Source: Bifidobacterium sp. ESL0690
GTDB lineage: Bacteria; Actinomycetota; Actinomycetes; Actinomycetales; Bifidobacteriaceae
NCBI RefSeq assembly: GCF_029392315.1
Contig: NZ_CP113939.1
Coordinates: 248,001 to 312,000 of the forward strand
Reading direction: 5' to 3'
Length of the DNA: 64,000 nucleotides
A model generated the notes under the pieces. That model saw only the letters and a list, made by a program, of their open reading frames with translations, was not told where the DNA came from and made no database searches. Positions 61,006 to 64,000 of this stretch are shown here, one piece after another. The first letter of the stretch is position 1. Every line of letters begins with the position of its first letter. The translations under genes were made by a program, and so were the position numbers.

Positions 61006-62424
61006 TTAGAAGAGCGAGCGAAGGATATCGGCGAACTCGATGATGAGGGCGACAAGCAACACTCCGAAGGCCATGGTCGCTCCGTTCGCCGTGCCTAGGG
61101 CGATGTTGGAGGTGGCGGCCTGGCCGGCGGCGAGGGTGGCGGCGGCGACCGAAGTGCCGACCGCACCCGCGAACTGCTGGGCGGTGTTGAAGATGGCGTT
61201 GCCCATGCTCTGCTCGTGCGCATTCAGGTGCGAGAGGCCGGTGGTCATGATGTTGCCGGAACTCAGACCGATGCCGAACATGTAGAGCACATAGATGGCT
61301 GCTGCCGCACCGCTCGAGAGATGATGACCGAAACCGAAGAAGCAGGTCATGGCGATGACGGCGCAAAGACCTCCGAGAATGAGCGGGGGCTTCGGGCCGA
61401 CGGCATCATAGACGCGTCCGCCGAGCAGTGCGAGGACGGCGCCGAGCGCAGCCCCCGGCAATACGGTCAGCCCCGCGACGAGCGCAGAACGGTGATCGGT
61501 GAGCTGCAGATAATTCGGCAGTACGAACGACAACGCCAGCGAAATGGCCTGCAACAGGAAGAACGCAATAACGAAACCCGAGAAGCGCAGATTCTTCAAT
61601 GTGCGGATGTCGATAATCGGGGATTCGATCTTGAGCTGACGCATGCAGAAGATGACGAGAGCGATGATGCCGACGACGATGGTTCCGCCGACCTGGATGC
61701 TCAGGATCGGCTTGGTGGTCATGGAGCTGAAGCCGAAAATGAGGCCGGCGAAGGTGATGGCAATGAGGGCGATACTCAGGATGTCGAAGTTGACGTTGCG
61801 GATCTTGCTCTTCTGCTCGATGCAGGCGATGCCGAGCCCTAGCGAAATGAGGACGACCGGCAGCAGGCAGGCGAAGATGACGCGCCAGCTGGTGTTAGAG
61901 ACGACGATGCCGCCGAAGGTCGGGCCGATGGCGGGAGCGACCGCGGTGAGCAATGTGCCGAAGCCCATCATCAGGCCGATGCGCTGCGGTGGTACGGTTT
62001 CGAGAATGATGTTGAACATCAGAGGCAGCGCGATGCCTGCGCCGATGCCCTGGATGACGCGACCGGTGACCAACAGCGGGAAGTTCGGCGTGACGATTTC
62101 AAGAATCAAGCCGGCCAGGAACGAAAGGTTTGCCACGATAAAGAGCGACTTGGTGCGGAAACGGGCCTTGAGCATCGCGCTCAGCGGCACGACGATGGCG
62201 ATGGTGAGCAGGTTGGCCGTCGTCACCCACTGCACGGTTTCGGTGTTGATGCCGAACTCTTTCATCAGCGTCGGGAAGGTGACGTTCATGGCGGTTTCGA
62301 CGGTCACGCCGCTCAGCGAGAGCAGGCCGGCCGCGATAATGGCGCCGAATACTTTGCCCGGGATTTTCGCCGGCTGCGGTTGCGATTGCGTGGCAGCCGT
62401 CGGTTGTGTTGTTTGCGAGGTCAT
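61006..62424 (-). CDS. MFS multidrug efflux transporter (EmrB/QacA type)
   Basis: A 472-residue polytopic protein, probably with 14 TM segments (DHA2 type). It shows TVETAMNVTFPTLMKEF near residue 41, where the DHA2 motif LDxTIVNVALP is altered (TVETAMNVTFP). VTGRVIQGIGAGIALPL near 113 and ILGGLCAVIAMTCF near 345 are further family features. Proton-driven export of drugs or toxic compounds is expected. It lies 197 bp after a MarR-family gene on the same strand, and the pair resembles standard MarR/MFS resistance modules. The gap between them contains overlapping inverted repeats. Substrates cannot be inferred. Confidence 0.9.
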   Translation of the reverse strand: MTSQTTQPTAATQSQPQPAKIPGKVFGAIIAAGLLSLSGVTVETAMNVTFPTLMKEFGINTETVQWVTTANLLTIAIVVPLSAMLKARFRTKSLFIVANLSFLAGLILEIVTPNFPLLVTGRVIQGIGAGIALPLMFNIILETVPPQRIGLMMGFGTLLTAVAPAIGPTFGGIVVSNTSWRVIFACLLPVVLISLGLGIACIEQKSKIRNVNFDILSIALIAITFAGLIFGFSSMTTKPILSIQVGGTIVVGIIALVIFCMRQLKIESPIIDIRTLKNLRFSGFVIAFFLLQAISLALSFVLPNYLQLTDHRSALVAGLTVLPGAALGAVLALLGGRVYDAVGPKPPLILGGLCAVIAMTCFFGFGHHLSSGAAAAIYVLYMFGIGLSSGNIMTTGLSHLNAHEQSMGNAIFNTAQQFAGAVGTSVAAATLAAGQAATSNIALGTANGATMAFGVLLVALIIEFADILRSLF

Positions 62425-62550
62425 TACTTGTTTTGATCCTTTAATTATTGTGTTTACAGCTTGTTGATGTTAATTTCAGTCTTAGGCGGTGTTTGGCTAT
62501 ATATGCAGCCGTCTCAGCGTTTCAACGTATCTTTTGGCCCGTTTCCGAGT

Positions 62551-62598
62551 AGCGCCGAAAGTTTAGAAAGGATAATCGAAGTTTTGATTATCGGCGCT
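62551..62598. repeat. Nested inverted repeats between marR and the efflux gene
   Basis: AGCGCCGA (62551) pairs with TCGGCGCT (62591), and inside it GATAATC (62571) pairs with GATTATC (62586). The two stems share two bases (62591-62592), so they compete or stack. It lies in the 197-bp gap and could attenuate transcription between the regulator and transporter genes. Confidence 0.5.
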
Positions 62599-62621
62599 GC
62601 CGTTAGCGATACGCATTTTGA

Positions 62622-63095
62622 TTATCGCGGCGGTTGCTGCTCGATGCCGGGATCATCATCGTGATCGCGACCGAAGAACGCCAGCATCTCTTTGAATTCG
62701 ATGATTTGCGCGGGGGAGAAGCGACGCTCGAACTCACGTTGCTCGTTGTCGATATAACCGTGAATGGCTTCGACGCTCTGCTTGGCACGCGAGGTGAGTT
62801 TCACCTTCTTGCACCGTGCGTCATCCGCTGCCTGTTCGCGGGTGAGCAAACCGCGGGCTTCCATGCGTTGCAGAGTGACGGTGACGGTGGAGCGCTGAAT
62901 GTGGAATTCCTCTTCAATCGCGTGCTGGGCCACTTCGCCGCCTGGCTGTGAGCTCATAAAGTTGATGACGGACATCTGCACTTCGGTGAGCCCGTAGCGT
63001 GCCGCGAACCGCCCGAGCTGTTGCGACATCGCGCTCGAGGACTGCTGCAGCAGGCGCCCGTAGTTCTCCGGCCGCCCGTCCGGCGTATCGGTCAT
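62622..63095 (-). CDS. MarR-family transcriptional regulator
   Basis: A 157-residue winged-helix regulator. The HTH spans about residues 55-85 (VAQHAIEEEFHIQRSTVTVTLQRMEARGLLTRE), followed by the wing with the conserved DARCKKVKLT near 93, and dimerisation helices to the end. ATG 63095 is chosen with AGGGCAAGAAG upstream; an earlier in-frame Met at 63143 has no site. It is the first gene before the MFS pump and probably represses both from the GTTAGCTAAC palindrome 58 bp upstream. The effector is probably a phenolic or drug-like ligand, as for the family. Confidence 0.9.
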   Translation of the reverse strand: MTDTPDGRPENYGRLLQQSSSAMSQQLGRFAARYGLTEVQMSVINFMSSQPGGEVAQHAIEEEFHIQRSTVTVTLQRMEARGLLTREQAADDARCKKVKLTSRAKQSVEAIHGYIDNEQREFERRFSPAQIIEFKEMLAFFGRDHDDDPGIEQQPPR

Positions 63096-63152
63096 ATTCT
63101 TCTTGCCCTCTCGACAGTCGAGCCGATGAAATCGACCCGACAAAATTAATTC

Positions 63153-63166
63153 GTTAGCTAACTAAC
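63153..63166. promoter_or_regulatory. Likely MarR operator
   Basis: GTTAGCTAAC (63153-63162) is a perfect palindrome, and GTTAG/CTAAC also form a second, wider inverted repeat to 63166. It lies 58 bp upstream of the marR start codon, where the promoter should be. Confidence 0.7.
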
Positions 63167-63239
63167 AAATAATATCGCAGGTACGGACATTCGTTTCGGA
63201 TTGACGGGTCTTGGTCTGATTTTCGTATTGCGTCAAATA

Positions 63240-63282
63240 GGAATTTAAGCATGTTTTCCGCTCGAAAATGTGCTTAAATTCC
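63240..63282. repeat. Third copy of the 43-bp palindromic repeat
   Basis: Perfect 12-bp arms GGAATTTAAGCA and TGCTTAAATTCC enclose 19 nt, with a further TTTTC/GAAAA stem inside. Length and arms match copy 1 at 54262 exactly, and the five bases before it (AAATA) match as well. It lies between the MATE stop and the marR promoter. Confidence 0.88.
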
Positions 63283-63347
63283 TTCATCGTGGTTCAGATT
63301 AAGCACCTCACCGTTTCTGATTGAGATACGTGCTGTTTCTGGGTTTG

Positions 63348-64000
63348 TCAGTTCTTCAACCACTTATCGCCACGGGCGCGCAGGCCGTTGAAAATCGAGC
63401 GGCCGCCGATGAAGATGACGTTGAAGACGGCCCAAAGCAGGATCATACGGACGGTGGAGCTGGGGTTGTAAGCGCCGTCGATGAAGTTGAGCGCGAGGAC
63501 GAGCGGTAGGTAGACGATGGTGACGATCGAGCAGGTGACGGCGAGGTATTTGTAGTCGCCGGCACCGATGAGGATGCCGTCGAGCGCCCACATCCAACCC
63601 GCGAGCGGCATGAAAACGGCTGCAACAATCATGCCGACGGTGGTGAGGTGTTGGATATTTGTATTCGTGCTGAATAGAGGCGCGGCGACAAAGCTTACGG
63701 CGATGAGCGCAACCCCGATGCCGATGCCGCCGTACAGTCCCGCACGTGCCGAGATTCGAGTCATCTCGCGTGCGCGGCCGTAACGTTTCGCGCCGATTTC
63801 GGTGGCGACCAACGCCTGACCGGAGATGCCGATGGCATCGAGGATGTTCAGTACGAAATTCCAGCTGGAATTGACGGCCTGATAGGCGGCAAGCACCTGC
63901 GTGCCCATGTGTGTGGCGAGCACGACGGTGGCCACTAGGCAGATACGCAGGGCGAGCGTGCGGATGAAGAGCGGCAGTCCGTCGGCGGCGGTAGCGGTGA
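63348..64000 (-). CDS. MATE family efflux transporter, C-terminal part
   Basis: The frame runs open to the window edge, so about 217 C-terminal residues are present and the start lies outside. Several hydrophobic segments are seen, with the DinF-like MATE motifs TNTNIQHLTTVG, GWMWALDGILIGAGDYKYLA and the IGISGQALVATEIGAKRYGRA stretch, which is the family pattern for the second half of the pore. It exports organic cations or drugs using an H+ or Na+ gradient. The stop is 65 bp from the third 43-bp palindromic repeat. It runs in the same direction as the marR/MFS pair but is probably a separate transcript. Confidence 0.88.
   Translation of the reverse strand, partial: TATAADGLPLFIRTLALRICLVATVVLATHMGTQVLAAYQAVNSSWNFVLNILDAIGISGQALVATEIGAKRYGRAREMTRISARAGLYGGIGIGVALIAVSFVAAPLFSTNTNIQHLTTVGMIVAAVFMPLAGWMWALDGILIGAGDYKYLAVTCSIVTIVYLPLVLALNFIDGAYNPSSTVRMILLWAVFNVIFIGGRSIFNGLRARGDKWLKN

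Overview
The window reads as a chromosomal segment of a Bifidobacterium-like actinobacterium. It is high in GC with AT-rich intergenic gaps, and it carries sugar ABC transporter loci with LacI-type regulators, a GH172/GH65 locus, a GH51 arabinofuranosidase, a group II xylose isomerase beside a xylose-type ABC transporter, a sortase pilus locus, and two Kup potassium transporters with long charged extensions. No rRNA, tRNA, CRISPR array, integrase or insertion sequence was recognised. Species cannot be fixed from the sequence alone.

Layout. 0-2.8 kb: the 3' end of a PfkB-type sugar kinase, an MFS transporter and a class II aldolase/epimerase most like AraD. 2.8-6.3 kb (minus): lutCBA, an Fe-S pathway for oxidising L-lactate, read from an AT-rich promoter region with a perfect CRP-like palindrome. 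6.7-7.5 kb: a DedA protein. 8.2-14.8 kb: two LPxTG pilins and a class C sortase, with a long hairpin before the sortase gene. 14.9-24.0 kb: LacI regulator, CUT1 ABC importer, GH172 enzyme and GH65 enzyme, with two matching LacI operators, tandem hairpins and a 51-bp tandem repeat. 24.1-25.6 kb: an AAA ATPase of the DUF4143 type preceded by 32-bp iterons. 26.0-31.8 kb: xylA and a CUT2 xylose-type importer. 32-33.2 kb: a small membrane protein and an esterase.

33.5-40.5 kb: rsmI and tatD are housekeeping genes, and between them lies an accessory insert. It holds a stand-alone HipA-like kinase, an AT-rich two-gene membrane module with no family I recognise, and a second DUF4143 ATPase preceded by three 33-bp iterons. 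This is the best candidate for an undescribed system. 40.6-46.9 kb: tandem kup paralogues with a shared leader. 47.0-53.3 kb: arabino-oligosaccharide locus (GH51, CUT1 importer, LacI) with three TACAANNTTGTA palindromes. 53.3-64 kb: an HD protein, an ABC ATPase with a degenerate Walker A plus its FtsX-type permease, a large membrane protein, a DJ-1/PfpI protein, a MarR/MFS efflux pair and a partial MATE exporter. A 43-bp palindromic repeat occurs three times in this last part.

Themes: the cell appears built to import and hydrolyse plant- or diet-derived furanosides (arabinose, xylose, fructofuranoside or arabinofuranoside linkages) under local LacI control. In several of these operons perfect hairpins sit directly after the highly expressed first gene (binding protein or pilin), which suggests expression ratios set by RNA structure. 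All family assignments come from reading motifs by eye; no database search was run.
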